Below, one piece after another: positions 19,056 to 27,649 of a DNA stretch of 33,123 nt. Every line of letters starts with the position of its first letter. Position 1 is the stretch's first letter. Made by a program: the position numbers and the translations under genes. The DNA is from Clostridia bacterium (GTDB taxonomy: Bacteria; Bacillota; Clostridia; UBA1212; UBA1255). The stretch is from the NCBI GenBank assembly GCA_017508875.1, contig JAFWQX010000144.1:1-33123 (forward strand), read 5' to 3'. The notes below the pieces were generated by a model. That model saw only the letters and a program-made list of their open reading frames with translations, searched no databases and was not told the DNA's origin.

Positions 19056-19412
19056 ATGGCAGATAAAAATAAAATCACTCTCAGCATCGGCGGAAAAAAT
19101 TATACGCTCGTACATGATGAGACGGACGATTATATGAGGCGGATCGAGCATTATCTGAATACTAAGCTTGAGACTGCAGGAAAAGCAGGGATTCAGCTCG
19201 GCGAGCAGACGGCGCTGGTCATGGCCTCCATCTCGGTGATCGACGAACTGTTTAAAACTCAGAAAAACTTTAATACGCTTAAAAACGAGATAAAGCGCAT
19301 TATGGACGAATACGATAAACTCAAGGCAGAGAAGCTTCTGCTCGAGGAAACGCTCTCCGATGCGGATAAAAAGATAGAATCTCTCTCTTCCCAGCTGATA
19401 GAGCGCCAGTAA
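19056..19412 (+). CDS. zapA: Cell division protein ZapA
   Basis: ZapA binds FtsZ and promotes bundling of its filaments at the division site. The 118-residue product starts ADKNKITLSIGGKNYTLV, the N-terminal beta-hairpin region typical of ZapA, continues with DYMRRIEHYLNTKL, and ends in a long charged coiled coil from about residue 65. GTG 19047, TTG 19050 and ATG 19056 are all in frame behind AAAGGA; I prefer ATG 19056 because the protein then starts like other ZapA proteins, although the 11-base spacing is long. It is first in a unit with the U32 peptidase gene, a neighbour pair common in Clostridia. Confidence 0.88.
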   Translation: MADKNKITLSIGGKNYTLVHDETDDYMRRIEHYLNTKLETAGKAGIQLGEQTALVMASISVIDELFKTQKNFNTLKNEIKRIMDEYDKLKAEKLLLEETLSDADKKIESLSSQLIERQ

Positions 19413-19443
19413 AGAGGCTGAAAGACCGGCCGGATTTGGCAGA

Positions 19444-22083
19444 ATGACTACCGATATTTTAAGAAAACCGATATTAAAAAAGCCAGGAGGCTCCGGCGCA
19501 CACAGCGTGCCGGAGCTTTTATCGCCTGCAGGGGATCCTGATTGCGCCAGGGCTGCGATCAATGCAGGATCGGACGCTGTTTATCTCGGACTTAAAGAGG
19601 GCAGCGCAAGGGCGGCCGCCGGTAATTTCACTTTTGACGAATTAAGGGACGTATGCGGGTACGCTCATTTAAGAGGCGCGAAAGTGTACGTCGCTGTTAA
19701 TACGCTGCCTTTCGGAGAAGAGGAGGCAATTCGCTTTGCGGCAAATGCTCAAAAAGCGGCTTCAGAGGGCGCTGACGGCGTGATCGTTCAGGACGCAGGT
19801 TTACTCGTCCTGCTCGCTGAAATGCGGAATTTGGGGCAATTACCGCCGTTTTTTCGCATTCACGCAAGCACGCAGGCGGCGATAGCGAACGTTGCCGGCC
19901 TTAAGACCGCAAAAGCGCTCGGTATCGACCGCGTAATACTTCCGCGCGAACTTGATCTGGAAGAAATTGCCGCTCTGCGGGCGGCTTCGGATATCGAACT
20001 GGAAATATTTGTCCACGGCGCCATGTGCATGTGTTTTTCCGGAAACTGCCTGCTCAGCAGTTTCATCGGAGGCAGAAGCGGAAACCGCGGAAGCTGCGCT
20101 CAGCCCTGCCGCATGAAATACTCGGTCGGATCACCGTCCGGCGCAGTCGTAAAAACTTCCGGCTACCCCCTCTCCCCCGACGATCTTTGCGCGCTTCCGT
20201 TCCTCGACAGAGTATGCACAGCCGGAGTTTCGTCGATCAAGATAGAAGGGCGCCTCAAATCGCCTGATTACACCGCTCTTACGACGCGCATTTACCGCGA
20301 GGCCCTCGATTCGATATCCGAAGGACGCTTCCGGGAATTCTGCGATAACGAACTCGGCGATGCGCTTCGCTGCCTGAGAATAATGTTTACCCGTTCCGGC
20401 GGAGGCCCGGGCTTCCTGCTCGGAAACACAGGCCTTGAGCATCTGACAGAATCCGGGCCGGGACGCACCGGCGCGTTCATAGGTGAGACGGACTTTATCC
20501 GTACTGCACCTGCGCCTTCCGGCTCGCCGGAGAATCTGAAATTTTTTACTTTCAAGGTCAAAAAAGCAGACGGCGGCACGGGATCCGAATTGGCGCCGGG
20601 CGACGGCGTGACAATAATTGACGCGCGCGGAAATGCTGCTGCAGGCGGGACCGTAAACCGCACCGTCAGCGCCGGCAGTAACGGCGAAATACTGGTGTGC
20701 GGAAATATTGACCGCGCATACGCAGGCACTGCTTCTTTTCGCGTTTTCCAGACCGCTGACGCCGCACTTAATAAAGCGATACGCGAACTTACGTCGAAAG
20801 AAGCCGAAAACGTACGCATCCCGGTCGAATTCGATTTCAGCGCGGCACCGGAAGAACCTGCTTTTCTTAAAGCATCCATACCCGGATCCGGCGTGTGCGT
20901 GAGCGTAAGTTCCGGCGCTCCCGTCAGCGAGGCCGTATCTATGCCTGTAGATGCCGGCAATATTTCGCGCCTGCTCTCAAAGCTGAGCGGCACGCTTTAC
21001 TACGCATCCGCAATACGTACGGATATCCGCGGCAATATCTTCATGCCTGTTTCCGCCGTTAATTCTTTGCGCCGAAATGCCGCAGACGAACTTACGGCCG
21101 CGCTCATAAAATCGTTTGACGCTAAACGCGGCTTCCCTGCCGGTCGTTCCGCAATTCCGGCGCCTTCAGCAATCTCCCTCCGCGGTTTTCAGCGTAAAGA
21201 GCCTAAAGCGCGTATCACGGAAATGCTCGCCAAAAGCAGGAATCAGCTAAAATCACGCTACTACTTTGACGCGCGCGACTATACAGCCGACAGCACTTTT
21301 GAAGCTTCCGAATGTGCGCTCGTTTACGTTCCCTTCAATACCTGGAAAAAAGAGGCGCTGCTTAAAGAAGTATTTGCCAAAGCGCGAAAAGAAGGCAGCC
21401 TGATCATCGCTTCGCTGCCTCTACTTCCTTTTCGCAGGGACAGGCAGGAATTCAAGGAAGCGCTTGAGTTCGTTATTAAGAGCGCGGACGGTCTGCAGTT
21501 TACTAATTTGGGCGATTTCAGTCTGGCAGAGCTTATTCCTGATCAGGCCGCGGACGAGCTAATTATTTGCGCAGATCATTCTCTTAACACGTCGAATCCG
21601 TACGCCTTAAATACGCTGGCCGGGATTGGCGCAGATATCATCACACTCTCACCCGAATACCCGGACGTTTCATTCGCGAAAAGTGCTCCGGAAGGAGTTT
21701 TCACGGAAATTGCCTGCGGGCCTGTGGCGCTCATGCGGATGAGGCACTGCGTCATCGGACACGGAGAAAAGAATTGCCGCCGGTGCGAAGGGACAGACCG
21801 TTTATTCAGATTGACCGACACGTCGGGTGAAAAATATGATATACTGACGCTGCCGGATACGGTCAATAACGTCCCGGATCGCGCGTACGGTTCAGGGGCG
21901 GTCAATTACGGCAGAAGATATTGCGAGAACGTGATATTGTCCACGAAAGAATTCACGCCTTTCGCATATAACGCGGCCGGAACGGAAGCGCCGGCAGGGA
22001 CAGGAAAGATCGGGCGCGGCTGCGGCGCGAATGAAAGAATCATTTTGCGTACACAGATCGGGCCGGGAAAGTACAGGAGTTAA
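19444..22083 (+). CDS. U32 family peptidase-like protein with DUF3656-like middle region
   Basis: The 879-residue product begins with PELLSPAGD and contains the U32 signature: EIFVHGAMCMCFSGNC (residues 187-202), then GNRGSCAQPCRMKY, with Cys residues that in related proteins are thought to bind iron-sulfur or metal. Relatives such as E. coli RlhA (YdcP) and TrhP are needed for hydroxylation of 23S rRNA or tRNA rather than proven proteolysis, so an RNA hydroxylation role is plausible. The middle (about 330-560) fits the DUF3656-type insertion of RlhA-like proteins. The C-terminal third has further Cys (CVIGHGEKNCRRC) resembling a metal site. It follows zapA by 31 bases without a strong ribosome binding site, and precedes dut by 5 bases. 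Confidence 0.9.
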   Translation: MTTDILRKPILKKPGGSGAHSVPELLSPAGDPDCARAAINAGSDAVYLGLKEGSARAAAGNFTFDELRDVCGYAHLRGAKVYVAVNTLPFGEEEAIRFAANAQKAASEGADGVIVQDAGLLVLLAEMRNLGQLPPFFRIHASTQAAIANVAGLKTAKALGIDRVILPRELDLEEIAALRAASDIELEIFVHGAMCMCFSGNCLLSSFIGGRSGNRGSCAQPCRMKYSVGSPSGAVVKTSGYPLSPDDLCALPFLDRVCTAGVSSIKIEGRLKSPDYTALTTRIYREALDSISEGRFREFCDNELGDALRCLRIMFTRSGGGPGFLLGNTGLEHLTESGPGRTGAFIGETDFIRTAPAPSGSPENLKFFTFKVKKADGGTGSELAPGDGVTIIDARGNAAAGGTVNRTVSAGSNGEILVCGNIDRAYAGTASFRVFQTADAALNKAIRELTSKEAENVRIPVEFDFSAAPEEPAFLKASIPGSGVCVSVSSGAPVSEAVSMPVDAGNISRLLSKLSGTLYYASAIRTDIRGNIFMPVSAVNSLRRNAADELTAALIKSFDAKRGFPAGRSAIPAPSAISLRGFQRKEPKARITEMLAKSRNQLKSRYYFDARDYTADSTFEASECALVYVPFNTWKKEALLKEVFAKARKEGSLIIASLPLLPFRRDRQEFKEALEFVIKSADGLQFTNLGDFSLAELIPDQAADELIICADHSLNTSNPYALNTLAGIGADIITLSPEYPDVSFAKSAPEGVFTEIACGPVALMRMRHCVIGHGEKNCRRCEGTDRLFRLTDTSGEKYDILTLPDTVNNVPDRAYGSGAVNYGRRYCENVILSTKEFTPFAYNAAGTEAPAGTGKIGRGCGANERIILRTQIGPGKYRS

Positions 22084-22088
22084 CAGCT

Positions 22089-22601
22089 ATGCGCGAAAAA
22101 GTGGAAGTTTTTGTTGAAAAATGCAGAGATACGGCGATATTGCCGCGGTATGCACACGAAGATGACGCTGGTATGGATATTTACGCAGCGGAAAAAGTTA
22201 CGATCGCTCCGGGGAAAACGGCGCTCGTCCCCACCGGACTTAAGATGGCTATACCTGACGGCTTTGAACTTCAGGTCAGGCCGAGAAGCGGTCTTTCGCT
22301 TAAGACTCCCCTGCGCGTACCGAATTCGCCAGGGACGATAGACTCCGGCTACCGCGACGAAATCTGCGTTATTGTATGGAACTCTTCGGATTCGGAAGAA
22401 ATTGTCGTAAATCAGGGCGACCGCATCGCACAATTCGTGCTTTCGCGCGTGCCGATGGCCGTGTTCACCGAAGTAAAAAGCGCCGCGGAGATAGGCATTG
22501 ACCGCGGAGGCGGATTCGGTTCGAGCGGCGTCAATGACGTTCAGAAACAGAAGCCCGCCGGATCAAAGTCCGGGAAAGCCGTCAGGAGTGAGAAAAAATG
22601 A
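22089..22601 (+). CDS. dut: Deoxyuridine 5'-triphosphate nucleotidohydrolase
   Basis: dUTPase converts dUTP to dUMP and diphosphate, keeping uracil out of DNA and feeding dTMP synthesis. The 170-residue product shows all five trimeric dUTPase motifs: AGMDIYAA (27-34), RPRSGLSL (64-71), GTIDSGYRDEI (82-92), GDRIAQFVL (110-118) and the Gly-rich RGGGFGSSG (139-147) that closes over the substrate. Beyond motif V lies a basic 20-residue tail rich in Lys and Ser. AGGAG stands about 9 bases before ATG 22089. It overlaps the ispF-like gene by four bases (ATGA), so the two are translationally coupled. Confidence 0.96.
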   Translation: MREKVEVFVEKCRDTAILPRYAHEDDAGMDIYAAEKVTIAPGKTALVPTGLKMAIPDGFELQVRPRSGLSLKTPLRVPNSPGTIDSGYRDEICVIVWNSSDSEEIVVNQGDRIAQFVLSRVPMAVFTEVKSAAEIGIDRGGGFGSSGVNDVQKQKPAGSKSGKAVRSEKK

Positions 22602-23086
22602 CAGAGTTTGCAATCGGACAGGATTCGCACGCGTTTGAGAAAAAAAGCGATCCGTCAAAGCCGCTTAAGCTCGGAGGCTACGTGATCCCTGATTCGGGAC
22701 TCACTTTGAAAGCGAACAGCGACGGTGACGTTATACTTCATGCTCTGACAAATGCCATTTCAGGAATTACGTGCAAAAATATACTCGGGGCCGTCGCAGA
22801 TGAACTTTGCAAAAGCGGGATCACCGATTCGGCGGAATATCTCAAACTCGCGCTTAACGATCTTAAAGGATCCGGCCGCGAGCTTATCAGGATCTCGATC
22901 TCGGTCGAAGCAAAAAAGCCGAAGCTCGCTCCTCATATTGAAAATATACGTTCCTCGATCGCTTCTATAACGCATATAGCTCCCGGATCAGTCGGGATTA
23001 CCGCCACAAGCGGAGAAGGCCTCTCCGCTTTCGGGAGAGGCCTCGGCATCCAGGTATTCTGCGCCGTTACTGTCTCAGGGCGCTGA
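22598..23086 (+). CDS. ispF: IspF-like protein (MEcPP synthase family), divergent
   Basis: IspF cyclises CDP-ME 2-phosphate to MEcPP in the non-mevalonate isoprenoid pathway. The 162-residue product has the family length. The zinc ligands are present: Asp9 and His11 in GQDSHAF, and His48 in DGDVILHAL. Glu in the C-terminal ITATSGEGL and the GRGLGIQV segment also align. Several active-site residues differ from E. coli IspF: HSDGD reads NSDGD (Asn40 for His), LTDA reads LTNA (Asn52 for Asp46), GDIG reads KNIL (Asn61 for Asp56), and the FPDTDP segment is absent. From memory, similar NSDGD/ITATSGE variants exist in other uncultured lineages, so this may be a distinct subfamily whose reaction is uncertain. 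It ends 6 bases from the convergent foldase gene. Confidence 0.82.
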   Translation: MTEFAIGQDSHAFEKKSDPSKPLKLGGYVIPDSGLTLKANSDGDVILHALTNAISGITCKNILGAVADELCKSGITDSAEYLKLALNDLKGSGRELIRISISVEAKKPKLAPHIENIRSSIASITHIAPGSVGITATSGEGLSAFGRGLGIQVFCAVTVSGR

Positions 23087-23092
23087 CAATTA

Positions 23093-25357
23093 TTATTCTT
23101 CTTCCTCTTCGGGTTCTTCGCTCTCGAAGGTGAGATATTCCGTTACGGCCTGCTCGATCAATTCATTGCTCACGTCTTTAAGTTCGAGAGAGTTGTCGCT
23201 TATGTACTGTTTTATGCGGCGCTCGTACTCTTCGTTTTTATATGCTGTTTCGACCGCGGTCTTCAGCTTCTCGAGCGTGATCTCGGTGCTCCCGGTCTCC
23301 CCTGTGAGCCCGTCGAACGTAAGTATTCCTACCACGTACATAATTTCTACACCGTCTTCCGTCTCGAACGTCCTGAGCGTATCGAGGCCGATGGACTCGG
23401 CCGAAGCGATCCAGGCGTTTATCTCGTCCGTAAACGTACTTGACGCCGAACTTCTGTTAATTATCCCTCCGGACAACGTAGCGTCCTCGGCGGCGGAATA
23501 TGCGCGGACGATCGCTTCGGGCGAATCGCCGTCAACGACCATTTTATTGACCAGCACCGCGGCCTGATCTTTTACGGTCTGCTTCTCGGCATCGGAGATC
23601 GTGCCGTCGCTGTCTTCATCGGTAAATGGCAGATAAATATGGCGTATTCCTATAGTTCTGTATACGTCCTCATGCTCTGTATAATAGTTCTTGATCGTTT
23701 CTTCCGGGACTTCCATCGCGGCCATCTGTTCTTCGGCGAACTCGGAAAGGAACGTCTGCATCTCGTTGAAATACTTGTAATCGTTCACGTTCATCCCGGT
23801 AACGTATTTCATATATTCGTCGCGCGTCGTAACTCCGTAATTCTCTCCGGCGTAAGTCAGATAATAATCGACGTATTGATCGATCTCATCGTTCATCTGC
23901 TGTATTTTTTCCTCAGTGAACGGTTCTTTGCTCCCGAGCGCCATACTGTATGCAGCTCTGAACTGAAGGAGCTGCTCGAGGGTGCGTTCTTTGATCTTAT
24001 CGAGATACGTCATATCAGTATCTTTATACTTGCCCTCAAGGAACGACTTCAGATATTCAAAGCGCTGCGCTTCGGTAAGATCGTCCTCAAACGTGATGTC
24101 TTCGCCGACGACATCGTTTACAGATGTTCCGAACAGATATACCAGCTCCGGATACAGCACTTTCTGGTCTCCGACCGTTGCCACGACAGAATCATTCAGC
24201 GGAGCGTCGTTGTACACCGGTTTAGGAGTAGCGGTCACAACTTCGGTGGGCTCCGGTTCTTCGGCATCGTCAAACGTCATAGTGCAGAACATCACTGCAA
24301 ATTTTTCAGCCTGCGCACGGTCAGTTTTTTTCAGCGCATATTTTTCCTGCGTTTTGAGCGCGTCAAGTTCATTCTCGATCTGCTTTGCTCTCCAGCCCGC
24401 ATCGACGTTTTTACGCACGTCTTCATTATCGTACCCTTTTATTCCGGTGCAGACCATAAGATGATAACCGTACTCTGTCTCGACGATCTCGGGGATCTCG
24501 GTAACTTCCGTCTGCGCTATTGCCCACTCCTCGAAAGGCTTAACGAATCCGCTGTTCTTTACGACGTCGTAATATCCGTCATTGGTCTCAAGGCCGTTGT
24601 CCTCGGACAGTGCGACAACTTCGTCGAACGTCATCGTGCCGTTCTTTACGGCTTCTACGTATCCCTGGGCTTTCTTCAGCACCTCGGCTTTTTCCTCAGC
24701 CGACATTTCCTGGGTCAGCAGCAGGCTGTGCCTTACTGTTATAATTTTATAGCTGCTTTCGTCGGCTTTATAAAACTGCTCAAGTTCTTCTTCGGAAGGA
24801 GTCATGCCGGATTCCCAGTCGATATTATACTTCTCTACGGCTTCGGTCCTCGGGAAGATCTCCATATAATCCGAAAGAGGCATGCCGAACCGCTGGAGCG
24901 CAATCATATCCAGCGTATACCCGTAATACTGGATGTAATACGCGTAGCTGCTTTCAAGTTCCGTTTTAAGCTCCTCGCCCCTTTTCTTCAGATCGGCGTC
25001 AGACGGCCAACTGTCTTTTTCGCGGGCAAGACTTTCGTTGACAAGGTATTTATGCGCGTATTCAAGCGTATCGTCGATGATAACGTCAAAGTAGTTCTTT
25101 CCGTCGGCGTTATCTGTTTCCTTCAGCACGGTGACAAATTCTTCGGTACCGAATTTATCGAACGGAACGTTACCTTCCAGATATATGTCTTCGGCCGTAA
25201 AGTTAAACGCGTATCCGAATATCGGGCGGGTAAGTTTTATCCCGTTTACCGTTCCGGCGGAATCTCCGCCGCCCTTTTTGTTCTTATTACAGGCAGCGCA
25301 GAAGCATAATACGATCGCCAGTACGGCAGCGCATAGAATAACTGTTTTTCTCTTCAT
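23093..25357 (-). CDS. Large two-module SurA/PrsA-like foldase lipoprotein with EF-hand-like loop
   Basis: The 754-residue product has a signal peptide with lipobox-like C-A-A-C (Cys23), so it is probably a membrane-anchored extracytoplasmic folding factor. It repeats one architecture twice. Module 1 is a SurA-N-like helical region (about 40-195) then a parvulin (PPIC)-like domain starting YKIITVRHSLLL at residue 203. A Thr/Pro linker (TEVVTATPKPVYND, about 375-395) leads to module 2: a second helical region, then IRHIYLPFT and the rest of a second PPIC-like domain. In module 2 the usual short loop is replaced by DEDSDGTISDAE (580-591), a canonical 12-residue EF-hand loop. The tail ends in EEPEEEEE. 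It has AAGGAG before ATG and follows rqcP and mazG on the same strand. A smaller paralogue is at 10533. Confidence 0.9.
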   Translation of the reverse strand: MKRKTVILCAAVLAIVLCFCAACNKNKKGGGDSAGTVNGIKLTRPIFGYAFNFTAEDIYLEGNVPFDKFGTEEFVTVLKETDNADGKNYFDVIIDDTLEYAHKYLVNESLAREKDSWPSDADLKKRGEELKTELESSYAYYIQYYGYTLDMIALQRFGMPLSDYMEIFPRTEAVEKYNIDWESGMTPSEEELEQFYKADESSYKIITVRHSLLLTQEMSAEEKAEVLKKAQGYVEAVKNGTMTFDEVVALSEDNGLETNDGYYDVVKNSGFVKPFEEWAIAQTEVTEIPEIVETEYGYHLMVCTGIKGYDNEDVRKNVDAGWRAKQIENELDALKTQEKYALKKTDRAQAEKFAVMFCTMTFDDAEEPEPTEVVTATPKPVYNDAPLNDSVVATVGDQKVLYPELVYLFGTSVNDVVGEDITFEDDLTEAQRFEYLKSFLEGKYKDTDMTYLDKIKERTLEQLLQFRAAYSMALGSKEPFTEEKIQQMNDEIDQYVDYYLTYAGENYGVTTRDEYMKYVTGMNVNDYKYFNEMQTFLSEFAEEQMAAMEVPEETIKNYYTEHEDVYRTIGIRHIYLPFTDEDSDGTISDAEKQTVKDQAAVLVNKMVVDGDSPEAIVRAYSAAEDATLSGGIINRSSASSTFTDEINAWIASAESIGLDTLRTFETEDGVEIMYVVGILTFDGLTGETGSTEITLEKLKTAVETAYKNEEYERRIKQYISDNSLELKDVSNELIEQAVTEYLTFESEEPEEEEE
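23585..23620 (-). other. EF-hand-like calcium-binding loop inside the foldase
   Basis: Codons for residues 580-591 read D-E-D-S-D-G-T-I-S-D-A-E. Asp at positions 1, 3 and 5, Gly at 6, Ile at 8 and Glu at 12 match the canonical calcium-binding loop. It lies between the first strand and first helix of the second parvulin-like domain. Confidence 0.7.
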
Positions 25358-25410
25358 AACTGTTTCTCCTTGTAAGATACGTTCCGCTCAGGCGCGAAAC
25401 ATAAGGTGTA

Positions 25411-25656
25411 TCATTCGCTCAGCAGTTCGTACATTCCGCCGGCATCTTCTTTTCTGACGTTCTCATTGACCTTAAGCACTCTGAAGCATGTCTTTCCCGA
25501 GCCGAAACCTACTTCGACCACGTCCCCGACCTTGACTTCCGCGCTCGCTTTGGCAGGTCTGCCGTTTATAGTGACCCTCCCCGCGTCGCACGCCTCATTA
25601 GCCACTGTCCGTCTTTTTATAACTCTTGAAACTTTCAAAAACTTATCTATCCGCAT
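25411..25656 (-). CDS. rqcP: S4-domain ribosome quality control protein RqcP
   Basis: RqcP (YabO/Hsp15-like) binds stalled 50S subunits and works with RqcH in adding alanine tails. The 81-residue product is a lone S4 RNA-binding domain: RIDKFLKVSRVIKRRT, then GRVTINGRPAKASAEV and KVGDVVEVGFG. ATG 25656 has AAGGAG 7 bases upstream; an upstream in-frame TTG at 25677 would overlap that site and is unlikely. It overlaps the end of mazG by 14 bases. mazG next to this gene is a conserved Firmicutes arrangement (B. subtilis yabN-yabO). No other RQC gene is in the window. Confidence 0.92.
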   Translation of the reverse strand: MRIDKFLKVSRVIKRRTVANEACDAGRVTINGRPAKASAEVKVGDVVEVGFGSGKTCFRVLKVNENVRKEDAGGMYELLSE

Positions 25657-26359
25657 AAATGATCTCCTTGTCAACAAATCTGCGAAGCGCCATTTCCGGA
25701 TTCAGCCCTTTTGCTTCGGCTTCTTTAACGATCCCATACAGCATTCTGCCGAGTTCTTCTTCTGTTTCAGGCACATGAGGGGCGCAAACGGCTGCTTTCT
25801 TTTCAGCGCGGTCAATGCTTTCCGGCACCGGGTCGTCCTGTGCGTTCTCCGCTGCCAGGATCCTCGCTTTTCTTATCTTGGAAGCAGCCTTATACGCCTT
25901 GTAGAGCGCCGGAAAGTTTTTGGGGATATCGTGCAGCTTCTGATCGAGCGAATCGAAGCCCTTCTCTTTCGTTTTACGTTTCTCCCAGTTCTCAAGCGCC
26001 TCTGCCGCGCTCGCCGCCGTATCGGAACCGAACACGTGCGTGTGGCGGAACAGCATCTTTCTGGCGCACGCGTCAGTCACGTCGTCAAACCCGAAGCTGC
26101 CTTCCTCCTCGGCAATTATACAGTGAAAGACCACCTGAAGAAGCACGTCTCCGAGCTCTTCCACGGTTTTTGCGTCATCCGCCTTTTCGATCGCGTCAAC
26201 AAGTTCGTACGCTTCTTCGAGCATGGGCGTTATAAGCGTGCGGTGAGTCTGTACGCAATCCCACGGGCAGCCGTCCGGAGACCTCAGCAGCCTGATTATC
26301 TCATAAAGGTCTTCAAACTTGTATTTCCCGTCTTCAGGCACGTAGTCATACTTTATCAT
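25643..26359 (-). CDS. mazG: Nucleoside triphosphate pyrophosphohydrolase MazG
   Basis: MazG hydrolyses (d)NTPs to monophosphates and diphosphate as house-cleaning. The 238-residue product shows the family motifs LRSPDGCPWDCVQTHRTL (27-42 region), EEAYELVDAI (48-57) and EELGDVLLQVVFH (67-79), which supply the acidic metal ligands, and a charged C-terminal helical part. ATG 26359 is chosen because GGAGGT lies 7 bases before it and the protein starts like other MazG proteins; an upstream in-frame TTG at 26434 falls within the promoter. It is the first gene of a minus-strand unit with rqcP and the foldase, driven by the promoter at 26405-26434. Confidence 0.95.
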   Translation of the reverse strand: MIKYDYVPEDGKYKFEDLYEIIRLLRSPDGCPWDCVQTHRTLITPMLEEAYELVDAIEKADDAKTVEELGDVLLQVVFHCIIAEEEGSFGFDDVTDACARKMLFRHTHVFGSDTAASAAEALENWEKRKTKEKGFDSLDQKLHDIPKNFPALYKAYKAASKIRKARILAAENAQDDPVPESIDRAEKKAAVCAPHVPETEEELGRMLYGIVKEAEAKGLNPEMALRRFVDKEIIYADR

Positions 26360-26404
26360 CTTTTTTACCTCCGGCGGACTTGCAAAGCGCATTGCCGCAT
26401 AGGT

Positions 26405-26434
26405 ATAATACCACAAGTGAGAGTCAATTCTCAA
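26405..26434 (-). promoter_or_regulatory. Promoter of the mazG operon
   Basis: On the minus strand, TTGAGA (26434-26429), 18 bases and TATTAT (26410-26405) preceded by TGG form an extended -10 promoter. The -35 region contains an inverted pair TGAGA/TCTCA that could be an operator. tadA starts about 40 bases away on the other strand. Confidence 0.55.
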
Positions 26435-26473
26435 CTTATCATTGTCATTATATATGGCCGGAGATAAACAATC

Positions 26474-26929
26474 ATGTCAAAAATAAGGCATTTTATGGAA
26501 GAGGCGCTTGAGGAGGCGCGGATGAGTCTGCCGGACGACGTGCCGGTCGGTGCGGTAATTGTCCGCGACGGGCAGATCATTGCCCGCGCTCATAATATGA
26601 GGGAGAAACTGCACTCGCCTTCGGGGCACGCTGAAGTCATTGCCGCCGAAGCGGCCGCAAAAGTTATCGGAGACTGGCGCCTGCAGGATTGCGATATGTA
26701 CGTGACGCTCGAGCCCTGCCCCATGTGCGCCGGTCTTCTTAGAAGCGCCCGTTTACGCAATTTGTATTTCGGAGCGTACGATCCAGAAGCCGGAGCGGCA
26801 GGTTCGGCGATGAATCTGCTGAGCCCCGCGGTCAATGTGTTTCCGCTGATCCTGGCCGGCGAGGCGGAGGCGCTCCTGAAAAATCTGTTTGAAAATATGC
26901 GCAATAAAAGCCGTAAAGAGGGAGAATGA
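26474..26929 (+). CDS. tadA: tRNA-specific adenosine deaminase
   Basis: TadA deaminates A34 to inosine in tRNA-Arg(ACG), allowing one tRNA to read three codons. The 151-residue product carries the zinc-dependent deaminase motifs HAE (His52, Glu54) and PCPMC (81-85; Cys82 and Cys85), preceded by VPVGAVIV and followed by RNLYFGAYDPEAGA, which are typical of TadA rather than of free-base or cytidine deaminases. GGAG lies about 11 bases before ATG 26474. It runs divergently from mazG and is followed by mtnN after 4 bases. Confidence 0.94.
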   Translation: MSKIRHFMEEALEEARMSLPDDVPVGAVIVRDGQIIARAHNMREKLHSPSGHAEVIAAEAAAKVIGDWRLQDCDMYVTLEPCPMCAGLLRSARLRNLYFGAYDPEAGAAGSAMNLLSPAVNVFPLILAGEAEALLKNLFENMRNKSRKEGE

Positions 26930-26933
26930 AATT

Positions 26934-27638
26934 ATGATCGGAATAATCGGAGCGATGAGTGTGGAAGTTGACGGCCTTAAAGCGATGCTCGAAGGGCGCA
27001 GGAACAGGACCGTCTGCGGCATTACTTTCAGTACGGGCAGGATAAACGGAACGGAAGTCGTCGTTGCCCAAAGCGGCGTGGGAAAGGTATTTGCTTCGAT
27101 GTGCGCTTCGGCTATGATAGCGCGTTTCCGCCCTTCACTGATAATCAATACAGGCGTAGCGGGATGCATTGACCCTGAACTTACCATCGGTGAGATTCTC
27201 GTATCGTCCGGAGCGGTGCAGCATGATTTTGATACGTCGCCTATCGACGGAACGCCGCGCGGCTGGAACGAACCCCTTAAGACAGTCGTAGTCGAAGCGT
27301 CAGCGGATGCGGCGAAGATATTATTAAATGCGGCGTCGCAGGAAGGGATCCGCGCGAAATCGGGCGTGATCGCCACGGGCGACTGTTTCATCGCGGACAA
27401 AGAAAAGAAAGCCGAGCTGGCATCCGTTTTCGGCGCTTCGGCGTGTGAGATGGAGGGCGGCGCGATCGCGGCAGTTTCGGCTTATAACAACATCCCGTTC
27501 GTGGTCCTGCGGGCAATTTCAGACGGCGCGGACAACGGCGCGGTGCTCGATTTTCCTTCTTTCTGCAGGCTCGCCGCTGACAATTCAATAAAAGTGCTCA
27601 CCAATGCGCTTCCGCGCCTCGGTGAGCTTTACTGTTAA
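26934..27638 (+). CDS. mtnN: 5'-methylthioadenosine/S-adenosylhomocysteine nucleosidase
   Basis: The enzyme splits MTA and SAH into adenine and the thioribose product, recycling by-products of polyamine synthesis and methylation. The 234-residue product begins MIGIIGAMSVEVDGL with Glu11 at the catalytic acid position, has VVAQSGVGKV and NTGVAG in the nucleoside-binding core, Glu174 in CEMEGGA (ribose binding) and Asp197 in RAISDGAD (proton donor). ATG 26934 has GAGGGAG 9 bases upstream, overlapping the end of tadA. It converges on a zinc-ribbon protein gene, with short degenerate repeats between. Confidence 0.95.
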   Translation: MIGIIGAMSVEVDGLKAMLEGRRNRTVCGITFSTGRINGTEVVVAQSGVGKVFASMCASAMIARFRPSLIINTGVAGCIDPELTIGEILVSSGAVQHDFDTSPIDGTPRGWNEPLKTVVVEASADAAKILLNAASQEGIRAKSGVIATGDCFIADKEKKAELASVFGASACEMEGGAIAAVSAYNNIPFVVLRAISDGADNGAVLDFPSFCRLAADNSIKVLTNALPRLGELYC

Positions 27639-27649
27639 ATGTTGATCAA

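Noticed and set aside
23639..25309. A 556-codon open frame on the plus strand, opposite the large foldase gene
   Set aside because: It has no ribosome binding site or recognisable motif, and its wording is that of an antisense shadow; the minus-strand product has a signal peptide, lipobox and foldase domains.
25406..26467. A 353-codon plus-strand open frame across rqcP and mazG
   Set aside because: It runs antisense through two clearly recognisable genes and across their promoter.
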